DNA of 64,000 nucleotides from Sclerodactyla briareus (lineage: Eukaryota; Echinodermata; Holothuroidea; Dendrochirotida; Sclerodactylidae). The position numbers and the translations under genes are program-made. Within the stretch, counting starts at the first letter, position 1. Every line of letters begins with the position of its first letter. Where the stretch lies: NCBI GenBank assembly GCA_026419785.1, contig JAODTK010005635.1, positions 124,001 to 188,000 on the forward strand, in the 5' to 3' direction. Shown piece after piece: positions 35,740-48,598 of the stretch. The notes under the pieces were generated by a model. It was not told where the DNA came from, did no database searches, and was given only the letters and a program-made list of their open reading frames with translations.

Positions 35740-36740
35740 ATTATTGAGGGGTATTAGTGTTTTGTTGGGAATCTGAGGTAACAGTTTTGAAATGTTATAT
35801 ACAGACAACCCATGTACAGGTTTGAGCTGCTGCGTCATTGTTCTAGTTTTTTTATACTGGCAACCAATCGAGACAGGGTTCTCGTAATCCCTATGAGGAG
35901 CTGCTTATTAGTTTTCTTCACAATTTTCAGCCAAAAGTGCCTAAAATCTGCATGAGATACAATAGTGTTCTGTACCTCCCATGGAGAAGGTGTCCACCAA
36001 ATTTCCGTCTGATCAGACAATGCATTCTGGACATATCGTATTTACAAGGGGTTCCTGATATTAACCCTCCTTGACCTCAGCTAACATTTGACCCGAGATG
36101 GAAACAATAGGATGCATGCAATCAGTCTGAAAATTCTGACTCACCTCTCCAGAGAGTAACCACAATCCCTGGCATGTTGTCCTTCTTGAAGTAGGCCTAT
36201 ATTAGGAATTAAAATATCCTTCAGAACATGTAGGATATGTGATGGACGATGAAAATAACTTCCTATCAGATTCACCCCTCTTACAAATAAAATCGTGCAT
36301 CGTGACTCATCAAAGAAACTTGCGAATATCAGTGAAAGCTTGAATAATGATGTCGGATTATGGCTGTTAACTACCAAACTGGATGTTTGAAAGTACAATT
36401 TAGCACTAATTAAGTAGAGAATTCAACTTCTTGCAAATATTAATATATATGGTTTTAGAGAGGAACTCATTTAAATTGAACCCGCCGGTAGAACTAAAAC
36501 TATGACATTTCCATTTATTGTGGCATTCCTTATAGACTCCGCCAGTCGAACACTCTTCACATTTCTCATACGAGATGCAAGGAAAAGCATATCAGTCGCT
36601 GCATTCATTCTCTCAGGGTTTTTGTACTCCCCATGAAGAAGATGGTACTAAATTCAAGTTGGTTGGATCAACCGTTCTGAACCTATCTTGTTCACAAGGT
36701 TTTAAACACTTCAACCTCTATTGACTTCAATTAACCTTTC
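35740..36740 (+). repeat. Degenerate repeats with CCCATG-AGAAG and TGACCTCAG blocks
   Basis: CTCCCATGGAGAAGGTG (35976) with CCTTGACCTCAGCTAACATTTGACC and CTCCCCATGAAGAAGATGG (36627) with GACTTCAATTAACCTTTCACC suggest units about 650 bp apart. Loosely related to the GACCT family. Confidence 0.35.
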
Positions 36741-37089
36741 ACCTGACGCACACACACTGCATAGATTCTCATGATTTTGTCAAAGAATATATTTTTTTTA
36801 TCTGTCGAGATCAGTGCTTCTTATAATGCACATGAACGACTTGACTAGGGATTTTTTTTTATCGGAAACCAGTAGGTGTGACGGAATGAGGAGAGGAGGA
36901 AGATATGGGAGTGTATGTGACTATATAAATGAAATTTGGTAGACAGTGTGCTAAATTTGTAAGAAAAAAGGGAAACACGAACAGTTCTTAGATCTATTAG
37001 GCGCATCCCTCTATTAACTTCAGCTGCAGAGTTATACTTAATGTATACACATCTTCAGCGATGATCCGCTTGGAAGATTGTATCCCAAT

Positions 37090-37500
37090 TTGAAAGCCGT
37101 ATGTAATAGGCCAAGGGCATTAGCTAAAAATTACCCCAAAGATGGACATGTCTGGTAAAAAGCTGAATTTTTTGAACTAGGTCCAGAAAAAGGGATGTCG
37201 TTAACATACTAAAACTTCTCGGAAATCCCAGTTGTGGAACTTCGTAATCCAAGATGGCGTCCGAAATGGCCGCCATTTTCAGTTTGGCACAACTTTGTCC
37301 TCAAATTCACAGTAATGACAAAGGTGTCCTCTTTATCAACCGTTTTGGCACGACAAGAGTCAATTGAAAGAAACAGTTATTTTGGTGACAAATTGCTTCT
37401 ATAAGCCATACACATTCTATAAGACATAAACCACAAGATGGCGTCCAAAAATTGAATAAAAATGGCCGCCATTTCCCATTTCTGCCATAGATATGCCTCC
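37090..37500 (-). repeat. ATGGCGGC-rich repeat, left inverted copy
   Basis: The - strand carries two modules, each with AAATGGCGGCCATTT followed by CGCCATCTTG, about 200 bp apart, ending in ACCAGACATGTCCATC. The copy at 40536-40940 is the same sequence in the opposite orientation, sharing GACACCTTT, GTGCCAAACTGAAAATGG and TTTCC.AGAAGTTTTAGT. Confidence 0.65.
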
Positions 37501-37627
37501 AGATTGGCATGAAAAGTAAAAATTTGCGTTTGGATCCCATGTTTTAATTTTACTGTACAACAGATCAAGTGAAATAATTGGTACCTTTGTATTTGAAAGC
37601 TTGCAAGCTGCCCGGACCGAGAAGGCG

Positions 37628-37680
37628 TCCAACCTCCCCCCCTCACCCCCCTCCCTCCCCCCCCCTCCCCTCCCCTTCTC
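37628..37680. repeat. C/T polypyrimidine tract
   Basis: About 50 bp of almost pure CCCCTCC. Frames across it are not genes. Confidence 0.9.
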
Positions 37681-38399
37681 TTCGCTTGACCTCATTCGCC
37701 AATAAAACAATTATCTCTGAGTCAAACGTGAAATCCTGTAAAAGAGATACCTCCGCTAAAACTCTTTTCAAACTATCATCTAATCAGGATACATGTGGAA
37801 CCAAGAGTAACTTCTAACAATAAAATAATAAAAGATACAGTTGAACCGAAATTTGATCTAGCTTCATGTAGTTATTCTCGTTCAAATTTGATCCAAACAA
37901 CCTATTAATAATCAATTAGGAAATTATGCCTCCCGATTTCGCAAATGGAACATTTCCGCTGACAGATCATCTACCTCCTCATTCCTGCAACATGGTGATA
38001 ATGTGAACAATGATCTATATACATGACTGTACTGCGATGTACTATATGAAACATAAGAAGAGCGGTTCCACTATTCTTAAAAGTCCTCACCTGTTGACAG
38101 ACTGATTGCATAGCGTAGGATAGCCTAAGCTCTGTCATTAAATTAAATACCCTGTAGGGCCTATGTTGTGCCATTGAATTTGAACAGGAACCACGGGCAC
38201 CAATCCGGGGGCGGAGGGACGGGGGAGGATGGTGCACCGCATTCCTGGGGAATGGAATTTCTATCACATTCTGGAGAAAGAGGGGTGGGTTAAGCCCCCA
38301 CATTCTCTGAGAAGATTCTCTCATTGACTGCAGACTTCTCAAAAATGGAATGGAATTAAATATCACTCACCAACCCACTCACTGATGGAAGCACATGCC

Positions 38400-39460
38400 T
38401 GACGGAAACCTAGCACATTGGCCTGCCGCTACCAAGCGACTAGTCCTGGGTTTAGCGCACCCCTCCACAAAACCACCCACTCCCCCGAGGTACCCCGAAC
38501 TGCGCCAGCCATGAGCTTCGGGGCGTTCCCGCTGTCGAGCCTTGCCCGCGGGTTCCCGTTCACACAGAATACGGTGGGCAGGCGTTTGTCCATCGCCCAA
38601 AACGACGCCCCGAAGTGTCCAAGGGCATCAACCAGCGAATCAATGAACTCAGCAAGAAATGCAGCACCATCCGCGAAGTTCAGGTCAGTAACTCTAACCA
38701 CCGAATAAGACCCCGCAACCCTTTCCAAATCCAGTCCATACATGTGTTGGAGCTACTGTACTACCTTACCACCACCCTGTGACAATGGGGCAGAATCTAA
38801 GACTCCAACGCACACTAAGAAGCACTCTCACTTCCAGAATACCTGAATACAGAGGATACCAGTGAACACGACGAAAGTCGTCATTGGCCACAAGAAAACC
38901 TCTACCGAATTTCCGTGACTGACAGTGGGTTTCTCGGGAGTGAAACCTGAATGATTGGGACGTTGATGTACGAGCAGCTGACAACGGATTCTGTTCAGGA
39001 TGATCCTAGCAAAGACTTGCAAGGAAATGCTACTGACTTTGCCAGATATTGAGAGGAATGTAACTCATCTATCTTCGAGTACCGTATCACTCTTCCCCTT
39101 TCCAGATTGATTGGAATAGTTGGTCCTCTTTCTAGTAAACACCGTGTTCCCAACAGGTCAGTAGAGACCATGCAACAGCTTGATGTCAGCCTGCCCACCA
39201 GCTCAGAGCATCTCTGTGTGCATGCCACGGACCCCATGAGTTTTCGCGCCCTTCAACTCAAATGTCTCACGAGTTTCCCCAATAGTAGGAACGTCATAAT
39301 CTACAAGCAGTTAGGCCACTGTGAGTTGCAACACCGTCCTTCTAGATTTCCGAGCTTGGAGCTCAGCTTGGTACGGATCCTCAAAATACCCAGCAAAAAA
39401 TTGCTGAGGGTAAATACTCTACATGCAGGTTGTCTATTGCTAACTTGTGTATGAGTGCAA
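38400..39460 (-). mobile_element. LINE reverse-transcriptase fragment of a second clade
   Basis: In - strand order: FAGYFEDPYQAE, GMHTEML.AGGQADIKLLHGL, VFARIILNRIRCQLLVHQRP and HSGFTPEKPTV, a poorly preserved middle part, then RVTDLNFADGAAFLAEFIDS. The last is the catalytic block with FADG in place of the usual FADD. It resembles the GI.AELLKAGG / KVFARIILNRIR / DLDFADDAA.LAE family common in echinoderm and hemichordate genomes. It is GC-rich against its surroundings, with several frame breaks, and lies between two inverted repeat copies. Confidence 0.8.
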
Positions 39461-40535
39461 CTGGTTCTGCAAGGGAGGCACCACATGCAGGCTACACCAC
39501 TACATAGAAAAAAAAAAATGAGATATTCAGTTTTCTTGGAATAATGCACTTTCGATTTGTCCATCTTCCCCCCCCATAGCGGTACTTGTGGGTCGGCTAT
39601 GGCATATTAAGTTCTTCCTTTCTACTTACTACTTTAATAGTGTAATTTGGTGATGTATTTTGATGCTACTGAAGACTCAATTGATTAATTGCCATTTTGC
39701 GGCGATGCAAATCCCGATAACGTTTGTTATTGAACACGAACATTGTTGTTCCGATTTGCTCTTTTATTTGTTGTCTATGAATCAAAACTGTCCATAAACT
39801 AAATATGATTTGTATGTTATTGGAGTGACAGACGTTTGTTCGTGATGTCCATTTCCTGCCTTTTTGGCCGATCTTTTGAAGTAGCCCATGAGCAACACCT
39901 GTTCATCTTGTGAAGTGTATGGTTCACTGTTCACCAAAATAAAAAAAATAAAAAAATGTTCCATCATATCGCCTTCTATACAAATACTATATTGAATTGA
40001 TTCATATGAGATGTTGGAATCAGTCATGGAAAATGTGGAACATTGTCTTGACATGTGGAAAGACCACCATGTGGAAGGTTATGCAATATTCATTTTATAA
40101 GTAACTGGACCAAGGTTACAGTTGGGCAGTGCAGGATAAAAATTTCGAAACAATATCCCTTGAAAAGCAATTCTCGAATACAGGCAAAATATCCTGTCAG
40201 ATAGTATTAGATGGGTTGCTTCTCACTTCAGTTACAGATAATTGAATTGTCTCGTATGATCTGCAGACAAAACTCACCTGGGTTACGAGACGTAGAACAA
40301 TTTGTGAGTGAACATCCGATGGTTGCAGCAATATGACTTGCAGCCCCGAGAAACTGGGACACGCACTTCAATGTGCAATAAGTGCAGTGGCCAGTTATAT
40401 GTTATAACACAATTCCGTAACACAGGTGAAATGGCGATGAAGTACATTGCACACATTTCAGGTAATTTTGGGCACCATATTGGGTTAATGCTCCACAGAC
40501 ACAATTGATTACTCACATAGTAATTGAAAATAATA

Positions 40536-40940
40536 ATTCCTCATACCTCAGAACATATATTTAGACAGCCGTTCTACTTCCAATGCCAAATTGTAATATT
40601 GAAATGGCGCCATTTGAATCAGTTTTTTTGGGCGCCATCTTGGTTTATGTTATATAAAAGCATTGGAATACTGAAATAACTGCCCTGTGTAATTAATGCC
40701 TCGTGCCTCAAAACATATAAATAGACACCTTTTCATTCCTCGTGATAATTGGTGACCATGTTGTGTCAAACAGTGAAAATGGCGGCCATTTTGGACTCCA
40801 TCTTGGATTTCGAAGTTTCACAAGTGGGAATTTTCGGGGAGTTTTAGTGTTTTTTATGTTAATCTACACATTATTCTGAACCTATGTTGAAAAAATCAGC
40901 TTGTTACCAGACATGTCCATCTTTTATTTAATGCTCTTGC
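40536..40940 (+). repeat. ATGGCGGC-rich repeat, right inverted copy
   Basis: Two tandem units of about 185 bp each begin near CCTCA.AACATATA and contain AAATGGCG(G)CCATTT and CGCCATCTTGG. The copy ends in ACCAGACATGTCCATC. With the left copy it brackets 3 kb that includes a LINE fragment. Confidence 0.65.
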
Positions 40941-41469
40941 CTTATTAGAATAAATCGCGAATAGTAACGAAGCTTTTGTCCAGGAATGAGGGGGGACACC
41001 TACTGGGAGAGGCAACAAGAATTAGGTTGTGGCAGTACAGCAGCGACATATGTACGGCAAGACATCATCACATATTTTACAGTATATTGAATGCGAAAAT
41101 ATAGTTCAGGCATTGGATTTAGGAATTTCAGGAGAAAGCGATACGAGTGGGATCGAAAAAAATAGCCTAGCATTCATTTGATTGGAAATTATAGATGATA
41201 CTGTGATTTCAGCATAACTTGAAAAAAGGGAACACAATACTGAGAAGTGCTTGATGATCTATGATCATTTTGGACCATTCAGGGGATCTCTGATGATGAT
41301 ATTCAAGATTTCATATGGCACAACTTACACTGAGTTGTATCAGGTGCACTTTACAAATATTACGCTGGTCATTGAAACAACCAGTCGGTCCCAAACAAAC
41401 GTAGGTATAGGCTGCATTGATGTGCGCTTCTAACACGAGTTGTACCTCGCGAGCACCGAATCCTGGAAT

Positions 41470-41612
41470 TAGTCACCAATTCTTTGCGGAGAGAAGCAAC
41501 CGGAATGAAGCACTTTACTCAAAGGTACAACGTGGACTCGAACTCACAGCATCTGGGGTTGGAATTCGACGAGGTTCAATGGGCCACCACACCATACGAG
41601 AAGAAATTAGGC
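41470..41612 (-). mobile_element. tRNA-derived SINE (V-SINE-like)
   Basis: The - strand has an A-box-like TGGCCCATTGAAC (41586-41574) and the B-box GTTCGAGTCC (41543-41534). They are followed by ACGTTGTACCTTTGAGTAAA and GTGCTTCATTCCGG, close to the CGTTGTACCCTTGAGCAAGG tail seen in many fish and invertebrate SINEs. It is not a tRNA gene: the acceptor stem is absent. Confidence 0.6.
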
Positions 41613-44600
41613 CTCCTATTTTATGGCCCTAACTCTAACGCTGTCATTCACTCAAGTTATGGCGAGATTGACCGATATAGGACCAGACCAGGAGAAAAAT
41701 GCTCGGTTCCGATTTAGGGTGAATCCATTCAAATGGGCGCTAAACTGAGGTCAAGTAATTGTCTAACCCCTAAATTTATTTCATTCTGAGAAAAACAAAA
41801 TGAACAGCGTTTGTCAAGAATTCCATCTTTTTTGGTCAGGCCCCCAATATTTAATTCAATTTGACTCTCGCCTTCGTTGAGTGTATAGATGCTGAAGGAC
41901 CACGAACAGTAATATCGAATGCGATCATAGTTATATCGACTGCCCGTTCAAACAATTAAAATAGTATATAACAGGTTATATTGCTATACTTTTCCATAAA
42001 CATATCCAAAGGAACAAGCCATTCACTTCAATACAATAATATTGTTCACGTATGAAAAAACTTGAAACTTGAAAACTTGAATTTGTATGTATCAAGATGC
42101 CTATGTACATTTATTATTAATATTAGTATTTGCATAATAAATATTAGAGATTGGTATTGATTGGTATGAACTATATCTGTAACAACTGATAGTGTTTGGG
42201 GAGCTCTCAACAGTTAATGCTGATGGGGCTATGATAATCGATTGAATGGCGTCACAATGGTCTCTAGAAAATTTTGAAAACGACGGTCATGCCATTACAA
42301 CACCTGACAAGATTCTCAGTCCATCGTTTGGCACAATGGTTTAGGACGTGTGTGTCGCAGGCTAAACCAGCCAAGGCTAATCCATGTCTCTAAGTCTCCC
42401 ATGATGCAAAGCTAACCAAGCTTGTTGGAGCTGTCATTTCATTCCAGGCTCACCGCAAGCTACAAACACAGTTGATTTCGCTATTTGATCATTTCATTTC
42501 ACTTCGCAATCCATCGCTTCGGCAGGCAGATCGACGACCGACTTAATAGGCACCATTCGCAGAGTCTATAAGGCACATACTTTTCTTAGAAAAAAAAAAT
42601 GGTTATATTGTAGGTTATAGGTAGTTCTCTCCCGACCCAGACAGACCTCCACTTCAGCTCCTACTCTCAGCCTCTAAAACTGATTGTGGCTGGTAAACCC
42701 ATTGTGGCTGAGGCTGTAATGACGAAAGAAGAAACAACAAAAGTGAGGATGAAATTCCATTATTCATCACGGATGAACAATTAGGACATGGAAGTTAGTA
42801 GGGAATCAGGAATAATTACTAGTGGGAACGAGTATCAGGACTCAGGAGTAGGAATAAAGTTTATATCCTCCTTTTGTGCAGTTATTCTGCCAATTCAATA
42901 GAAGAACTGTCGGTACATAATAGAAAGGGAATGCAATAAAAGGAACAAAGACAAAAAAGGTATGTTTACGAATGGACGGTCAAATGTGTTGACGAATCCA
43001 AGCTAACAATAAGCAAGAATGCCAAGAAAGACCAAAATAAGCATAAACAAATTATGAGTCGTCCTTTGGTCAGATGAGGTCAGCTAACTTGACTGTCCAT
43101 CAAGTTACACAGGGTCAAAGATTACAATTTCAGTTTAGAGATGGACTGATATAGTTGACCAGTCCAAGTGTTTGGGAAGAATAATGGTAAGAGAGAACGA
43201 GTAGAGAACACAGCATTGAAATGACGTCTTTTGTGCAGTGCTTCTGGGTACCTTCCAGCTAGGGTTCTATCCGTAACCATGGTTACTGTAGTATGTCCAG
43301 TTACACTCAGCTTGAAATAATGGCGAAACGAAAAACCGATGAATAGGTATAAGTTCCAAGTTATGTTTACAGTTGGCAATATGAAGAGTTCAAGCTAATG
43401 AATATCAAGATAATGTCACAGCAAGTCCAAGAAACAGAAATCGAACAGTGTGATTTTCTCCTATGTTGTGGTTCCAGTTAACTTCGATCGGACAATGTTG
43501 AGGGCCATTTTCGTCAGTGCTGCCTGAAATAATTTCACAGTGTTAGATTCAAAAGTATCAACGTCCTTGGGACATTCCATTTACTACATACCATTACTAC
43601 ATCAATGCAACGGCAATAGCTATTCGTGCAATATGCATACCGAGACATTCCTGGAATAACTAGGAAATTTTCTTGTTTCAACAGAACTTCAACCCAGTTA
43701 CCCGCTGAGCTCATATAGTGTTTGTTGTTGAGGTCACGAAGGTGCACCGTTCTTTATCCGGACAGAGAAGATGCGATCCAAAGCAAAAAACAAATAGGTA
43801 CTAGTTTGTAGATCCGAGCTGATAGCTTGATATATACACACCTGTGTTGACCGTCTTCAGTTCATTCCGTAGCTATTCGGCGGTGCCCCGTAAAAACGTC
43901 CTGTGGTCTGGTGTACGAAGGGCCATATGCGGGGTTCACATGACCCTCCATGGGTGCGGCGTTGTGGTAGGGAACCGTGAACGAAGTCTCCGCCTGAGAT
44001 CCCACTCGCGGCTGTTCAATGGAATGTGAGAAGAACCGAAACTGTGTGAATGTGGGGAGACGAACCTCTTACCCAAGTTTGTGTATACACGGTTACACCA
44101 TTTTTTCCCCAAGAAATTTGAAGAAATTTACGGGGAAAAATAAACTAAATAAGGTTGTCGACGAATCGCGGGAAATTAGTCATTATTTCATTTCTGGTAA
44201 CTGCCATCATCATGTTTGAGCGCGTAGTTTTATCTGAAGTTGTACCGCATGTTGACTGTTGTATATGTTGCCCAAACATTCCCCCCTATTCGGCTTGTTC
44301 AAACTGCGACTGGCTCAACCATTCTGTAAGTATTGTTTACATACAATTGCGTTTCTCCCTGAATAAATCTCAGCAAATAGAGAAACAAGAGTTTGGCTTT
44401 GAGATTCAGCTGGCCACGGTATCAATAACTATGCTATTCAATAATAATATTAATAATAGTAATGAGGACTTGATGGAGCGCCTAGTGCAGAAAGCCTCTA
44501 AGCGCTCTACAGACCTAAAAAACACAGTTTTGCGAAGACATTTGTGAAATTTTCTATTCTTAGACTTCAAATTTAAAAGTAACAGCAGACCTAAGAATGA

Positions 44601-45179
44601 AACAGTGACAATTATACCATACTACAAGATCATTATCATAACCCACTATTCCTATACCGCCAGGAACGTTTTTATAACACCTTCGAAACGTTCGTCAACA
44701 TGCTTCAAAACATGTTTATCCATTTTGAAGATATCCCCACGAGTGGTAGTACTCAACAAATGATATCCGAAAATATCGCGAAACATTAAAAAATTGAACT
44801 TTACTGTATTTGCCCCTGTACCGGTTTCAAGCAGTTTCCACCCTGCAGCTACATCGAGGGATGCCAAGCTTCTGTTCATTTTGCCATATAGGTACAGTTA
44901 TGTCATCGAGTAGATCATCAGGTAAGCCTTTCTGAGGACAACGCAGCTGTGGGAGACTACCGACGGTACTTTACGACGAATCAATCACCGACAAGCTAAC
45001 ACCGCGAAATGTATTGAGCAGTTCTTTTGTCACTATTGCACACTAGTTGTACGTGACAGATACTCCAGACTCAGAATTAGCTATTCCACACAATTATGAT
45101 GAAGGATCGAAATAACTGAAGGAAACGAATTCTAATATCTCGAAGGCCTGTGCACACTAGAAATAAATATTCAAACATA
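41613..45179. other. No gene recognised; possible exon at 44155-44331
   Basis: A + frame from about 44155 includes FLVTAIIMFERVVLSEV and VDCCICCPNIPPYSACSNC, and meets a TCT|GTAAGT donor at 44330. It could be a small exon (hydrophobic helix plus Cys cluster), but there is no start codon or acceptor I can fix. Confidence 0.3.
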
Positions 45180-45490
45180 CATGAATAAATACAAGAGGGA
45201 GAACAATAGATGGTAAATAAACAAAGATAAAAATAGATAGATAAATAGATAGACTAGGATGAATAAATGAATAGAAAGATAGAATGAATAACTATAAATA
45301 GATAAATAAATAGAATAATAATAAATAAATATAAATAAATAAATAAATAAATAAATAAAGATAAATAAATAAAAATAAATAAAAAAAAAATAATAATAAA
45401 TAAATAAATAAAATAACTAAATAAAGAAATAAATAAATAAATTAAAAAATAAATACTTTTTAATAAAAATAAATAAATTTATAAAATAAA
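45180..45490. repeat. (ATAA)n-type low-complexity tract
   Basis: AATAAATA, GATAAATA and AAAAATAA units with no coding sense. Confidence 0.9.
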
Positions 45491-46868
45491 TAGAAAAACG
45501 TTCTGCCGGAAACACAGACTGCCTTCGAAATAAATGTCCGTATGTAGGTACTTTGTAGATTAAAATTGCATTTTCGAAATCACAACGCGATTGCAGGCTC
45601 CGTGGCAATACTTTTCACCAGTGAACCAATAATTAACCTATCCATGATTATGTGAAGCGAACTAAACAACCACTTGCACGGGCTTCTCCCATACTGCTTA
45701 TAGCAGGGCAATTGATAAGTTTCAATAACTTCATCTTCACTGTAGCCTTGTCCGCTGCGTCCATTCTTCAGTTTGTCCGAGACCATGTGATGTCAGGGCG
45801 GTATTTTCCTCTCATGATTCTTTCATTATTTCGACGCGAGGAATACGAAGTAAAGACAACCAATCACTAACATCAGGAGAAGCGATATGCCAATAAATAG
45901 ACCGATGAGTAACCCATAATTCGGCGCGGTGGAATATCAGAAAAGCTAATGAAAATATTGAAAATTAGAAGGATCATCCAAGTGTTTGCTGGATCAATGT
46001 GGCCAGTGATCAAGCTATAGTTTGAAAAGAGGAGAATAATTTGAAACCTGCTCTCAAAATCGGTGATTCCAAGATGGTGATGTGTTGAACTAGGAAGATT
46101 AATGCCCGCGGGACTAACTACCCATACAAAGCAGAATTGGGGCTACGGGCTGCATAATTGTTGCCTCCCGTACTTCATTAAAGGAGGAAAACAAGGGGGG
46201 TGTGAAGGGGGGGAGGGGGATATCCACGAACGAATTTGACAATTTTTGTTTTCTTCCAGCTTTCTAGCGGAAACGTCGTAGTTCTGTAGTTTTTACGTAG
46301 ATCGTTGGTCCTATTTGTTGTGTGGTATTAATTCCATTTTAAAATGTTCAATTTTAACATGTTTTATGTTCAGTTTCAGCAAGAAAAGTTGTAAACCCAT
46401 TAGTTCCCTTCGTCGTAGACCACACGAGCATATCTCGTAGTATATAAATTAACTTCAGGACTATACTGGTTGCCTTCGTTTCTCCCTTCCCAGCGCCTGT
46501 GCGTCTAGGGTTGCACTTCACGTTTGCACCAACCTTGAGAATTTCCGATAACATAGTCGAACATACTCGCATTTCATTGTAGCCACAAACTCGTGGGACA
46601 TGATTCCAGAATTTGAAACACATTACATATTTTCAAAAATCAAATGTTGTACCGTACACAATAATGTGGACAGCCAATTAAATCTCAGCGACGGACTTTT
46701 GAAAGACAAACTACGCCACGCGAAAAATCGCTTGAGTATTTTTAAATCGAGTTGACAGATGTATTTATTAACCAACAACAAGGACAATCTTATTTAGTTT
46801 GGACTGAAAAGCAAACATGATGAATAGATTCTTGGAAGGGGAAGAAAAGAAAAACCGTAAAATATAGC
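45491..46868. other. No gene recognised; open - frame at 46354-46623
   Basis: The - frame has CFKFWNHVPRVCGYNEMRVC and is open for 89 codons. It could be a further exon of the signal-peptide gene at 48.9 kb, which is transcribed in this direction. No family match. Confidence 0.3.
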
Positions 46869-48585
46869 TGTACTGACCCGTTTTGTAATAAACGCTGGCA
46901 ATTTGTTAATAGCTGGCCCGTTTTGTAATAAAACTGGCCCGTTTTGTAATAGCTGGCCCGTTTTGTAATACAATTAGCCCGTTTTGTAATAAAATTAGCC
47001 CGTTTTGTAATAAAATTAGCCCGTTTTGTAATAGCTGGCCCGTTTTGTAATAAAAAAGCTGGCCCGTTTTGTAATAAACTGCCGCAATATGTATAACTCA
47101 CTTGTATGGAACATTGGGCTAAACTTAGACTCCGGGCGATCCGAGATCCATTTTCCAGTAAGTGTCCTCTATAATCGTGTAACATGCTTAGTAGCCTGGT
47201 AGTAAGGGGAATTCTTGGATAGGGGGTAGGGCTCATACAGACTGTTGACTAGCCAATCGTCAAGGGTACATGCCGACAGTCTAATTATTCTAATTAGGCA
47301 CCTAATTTATCACCTGATCAACCCATCCCAAAAAATTGCTATTTTTTGGGGACTGATAGCCTAGTGACAGATCCAAGTTTTATAGAAATCACAGTGGATA
47401 ATCGCGTAATTCCACATAAGCTAAAGGGGAAAATTGTGGAAAAACCCCCATTAATAATGGTCGGCGCTTGATTCGTGTAAAGTTGTAAATTTATACTCAA
47501 AATTTACAGCTTATTGCACAGAGACTGCACAATAGAACAGAGTGTATTTACTCCCCTTGACCTAAATTGCGAGTTTTAGCTATGTGTGACTCTCGTGCTT
47601 AAATTTTACCACATCACCCGAAAAATATAGTTCGCAAACCTTACCCACGAGCAGTAATGGAAGAGTTGCTACATTGACTTGGGTTAGGCGATATACGCAT
47701 TGTATATCGGACAAATTGACGCCGTCCATACGCCGTAGCGTGCTTAATAGACGACATAGTCCTTTAACCATCTTCCTAAATCTCACAATCGAAAAATATG
47801 ACAAGGTAAAAAAATCACCTCAATTATGATAAATTCTCTCACCAATTAACATTATTCAGGTGAAAATTGATTAGTTCCTGCCTTGAAACTTGTTTGCGTC
47901 ATCGTATTTATTCTCTCATGAATACTGCATAAACCCAACACGAACAAATGGAGGATCCGTTCAGACGATAAAATTAATTTACGATATACCGCAACATTGG
48001 CTTTGTATAGTGGCGATATGCACACCGTATCGATATCACGTCAAGTGGCAAGCTTATTCGTTAAGACGACATTGTACCCTCAAGTTAGTAGAATTGTTCA
48101 TCTGACTATACCGTTACATGTGAATTTACTAACGGGGTGTATTTGAATCTCGGAATGGAGACGTGTTATTGATTTTTCGGACTGAGGATGGATATGCTGT
48201 TTTGGGACTGAATACTTGGCGACTAAAATAAATAAACATTTGCAGGTGCTCCCCAGGCTGCTCATCTGAAATCGATTTCTCTCTCTCAGGCTTATAGAGA
48301 TTACTTACTGTAAAATGATATGGTCCATTGAGATTGTCCGGAGTCTTAAGTCCAGCCCAGTGTTCCATAGAAAAGGTTTATTACAAATTGCCGGCCGTTT
48401 ATTACAAAGGGCCAGCTTTTTATAAAAATTGGGCCAGAAATTATTACAAAACGGGCTAGCTTTTTTATACAAAACGGCTAAGTTATTAAAAACGGGCAGA
48501 TATTACAAAACGGGCCAGTTTTATTACAAAACGGGCCAGCTCAGCTATTAACAAATTGCGCGTTTATTACAAAAGGGTCAGTACA
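46869..48585. mobile_element. Inverted-repeat element with minisatellite-like ends, 1.7 kb
   Basis: Both ends begin TGTACTGACCC and continue TTTTGTAATAAACGC, aligning for over 100 bp. Each arm (about 46869-47090 and 48370-48585) repeats the unit CCCGTTTTGTAATA at 17-27 bp spacing; nine copies lie in the left arm. The 5-bp repeat ATAGC flanks the element (46864-46868 and 48586-48590). The core has no recognised transposase. Subterminal repeats of this sort are usually transposase-binding sites. I cannot assign a superfamily. Confidence 0.7.
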
Positions 48586-48598
48586 ATAGCCTACTTAC

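Noticed and set aside
41534-41543. tRNA B-box GTTCGAGTCC as a tRNA gene
   Set aside because: No acceptor stem, and the 3' flank matches a SINE tail, so it was called a SINE.
42320-42345. tRNA A-box-like TGGCACAATGG
   Set aside because: No B-box or tRNA fold at the right distance.
46876-47090. Short direct repeats at regular spacing that resemble a CRISPR array
   Set aside because: The spacers are near-constant remnants of the same unit, the array is mirrored at 48.4-48.6 kb, and the setting is eukaryotic. It is the arm of an inverted-repeat element.
46790-47236. 148-codon open frame with KTGQ/ITKRAN repeats
   Set aside because: It is a translation of the element's subterminal repeats, with no independent coding sign.
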